Source of the DNA: Kiritimatiellia bacterium
GTDB taxonomy: Bacteria; Verrucomicrobiota; Kiritimatiellia; RFP12; UBA1067
Length of the DNA: 6,722 nucleotides
Direction of reading: 5' to 3'
NCBI GenBank assembly: GCA_017965685.1
Contig: JAGCPM010000097.1
Coordinates: forward strand, 1 to 6,722
Shown: positions 6,272 through 6,722 of the stretch, one piece after another
How the letters are laid out: every line of letters starts with the position of its first letter
How positions within the stretch are numbered: the first letter of the stretch is position 1
Program-made: the position numbers and the translations under genes
The notes under the pieces: generated by a model
The model's input: only the letters and a program-made list of their open reading frames with translations
Databases searched by the model: none
Told to the model about the DNA's origin: nothing

Positions 6272-6722
6272 GCAATGTTTTCGGCCTCTGCGGCAATGCC
6301 CTCGCGGCATTGGGAGTTTGCGTATTGGCGCATTGCGCGGCATTTGCCGCACCCAAAAGTTTCGACGAGTGCATTGGCACGGCGAGTAATGGTGGCGGGT
6401 GGTCCGGCAATGTTGCCTATGACCGCGCGACAGGTCGCGCGAAGCTGGATGCGAGAGATCATGTCTTCACGCCGTCCGAGCCTTCCAGCAAGAAATTCGT
6501 CACGATAGAGGCCACGGCGACATTCCCCGTCAACGACGATAATGACCATCCCGGCGCGGATGTCCAAGCTGCCGTGCGCATCGCACCCAACGGCAAGTTC
6601 CAGGTGTGGACCCACCTTCGCCAAGGCTACGGCGGGCAAGCAGGTAACAGGGAACAGGTAACAGGGAACAGTTGGATGGATGTTGAGGCGGAGGGAGTGA
6701 CGCCGGTCGGCGGCAAAGAATA
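6256..6722 (+). CDS. Secreted protein of unknown function (3' partial)
   Basis: An open frame of 155 codons runs to the window edge. The start at 6256 has AGGAG at 6244-6248. The N-terminus is a good Sec signal peptide: MTR, a hydrophobic stretch (ALAALGVCVLAHCAAFA) and an A-x-A cleavage site near residue 32. No lipobox is seen, although the signal region carries four Cys. After it comes SFDECIGTASNGGGWSG and then alternating polar/hydrophobic stretches (VTIEATATFPV, VQAAVRIAPNGKFQVW, WMDVEAEGVTPV) that look like beta-strands of a beta-sandwich. From memory, this resembles LamG-like surface proteins of Kiritimatiellota; I cannot verify that. Residues 120-138 appear to be encoded by repeat DNA inserted between VWT and SWMDV. 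The gene has its own strong promoter and a structured leader, so it is independent of the upstream operon. Confidence 0.75.
   Translation, partial: MTRSCGNVFGLCGNALAALGVCVLAHCAAFAAPKSFDECIGTASNGGGWSGNVAYDRATGRAKLDARDHVFTPSEPSSKKFVTIEATATFPVNDDNDHPGADVQAAVRIAPNGKFQVWTHLRQGYGGQAGNREQVTGNSWMDVEAEGVTPVGGKE
6267..6312 (+). repeat. Direct and inverted repeats in the signal-peptide coding region
   Basis: CTGCGGCAATG occurs at 6267-6277 and 6288-6298, 21 bases (seven codons) apart, giving a repeated CGN in the signal peptide. The second copy begins a perfect inverted repeat, CAATGCC (6294-6300) and GGCATTG (6306-6312), around a 5-base loop. These add structure directly after the start-codon hairpin. 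Confidence 0.6.
6611..6640 (+). repeat. Possible dispersed palindromic repeat within the coding sequence
   Basis: The segment is a weak imperfect hairpin: CCCACC (6611-6616) faces GGCGGG (6631-6636) with one mismatch, and CGCC (6619-6622) faces GGCG (6631-6634) as an alternative. It resembles, from memory, a GC-rich repeat scattered in genomes of uncultivated bacteria, often translated as RQGYGGQ, as it is here. Only one copy is in the window, so repetition is not shown. Confidence 0.35.
6643..6670 (+). repeat. Heptanucleotide tandem repeat GG(T/G)AACA x4
   Basis: Four 7-base units alternate GGTAACA and GGGAACA; equivalently, a 14-base unit occurs twice from 6641. The array is in frame with the secreted protein and encodes GNREQVTGN. 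Neither 7 nor 14 is a multiple of three, so gain or loss of a unit would shift the reading frame. Confidence 0.85.

Noticed and set aside
6106..6639. 177-codon minus-strand frame across the leader and secreted-protein gene
   Set aside because: It has no recognisable motif and runs through the C run and hairpins; the + strand has a promoter, Shine-Dalgarno and signal peptide.

Overview
The window (about 60% GC by eye) reads as part of a chromosome of a Gram-negative (diderm) bacterium. All genes are on the + strand. The evidence for two membranes is lptD (outer-membrane LPS translocon) beside lpxK (lipid A 4'-kinase), in the same run as a SEDS cell-shape protein. The secreted protein at the right end resembles, from memory only, the large surface proteins of Kiritimatiellota/Verrucomicrobiota (PVC) genomes. 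That lineage is a low-to-moderate-confidence inference; no rRNA or tRNA is present to test it.

Layout. Positions 3-6071 hold five tightly packed genes: the 3' end of rodA (SEDS glycosyltransferase), rng (ribonuclease G/E), lptD, lpxK and rdgB (dITP/XTP pyrophosphatase). Junctions are 4-base stop/start overlaps (ATGA, ATGA, GTGA) or a 3-base gap (lptD/lpxK), so this looks like one translationally coupled operon. It joins peptidoglycan elongation, RNA turnover, lipid A phosphorylation, LPS insertion and nucleotide-pool cleaning. lptD has no visible Shine-Dalgarno sequence. An extended -10-like motif ends 7 bases before its ATG, so a second, leaderless transcript is possible.

From 6063 the character changes. 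A near-consensus sigma-70 promoter (TTGACA, 18 bases, TGgTAAAAT) overlaps the rdgB stop codon and drives a leader of about 155 bases. The leader holds a 9-bp inverted repeat at the expected transcription start, a possible 44-codon upstream ORF, a run of 12 C, and segments able to form alternative stems. It ends in a 13-bp hairpin that traps the Shine-Dalgarno sequence and displays the AUG in its 3-base loop. The gene behind it (6256 to the window edge, 3' partial) encodes a secreted protein of unknown function with a clear signal peptide. Its sequence contains a stretch that looks derived from repeat DNA, including four heptanucleotide units.

The first 6 kb is conventional envelope housekeeping. 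The unusual part is the promoter-leader-hairpin module of the secreted protein, which looks built for post-transcriptional or phase-variable control; this is inferred from sequence alone.
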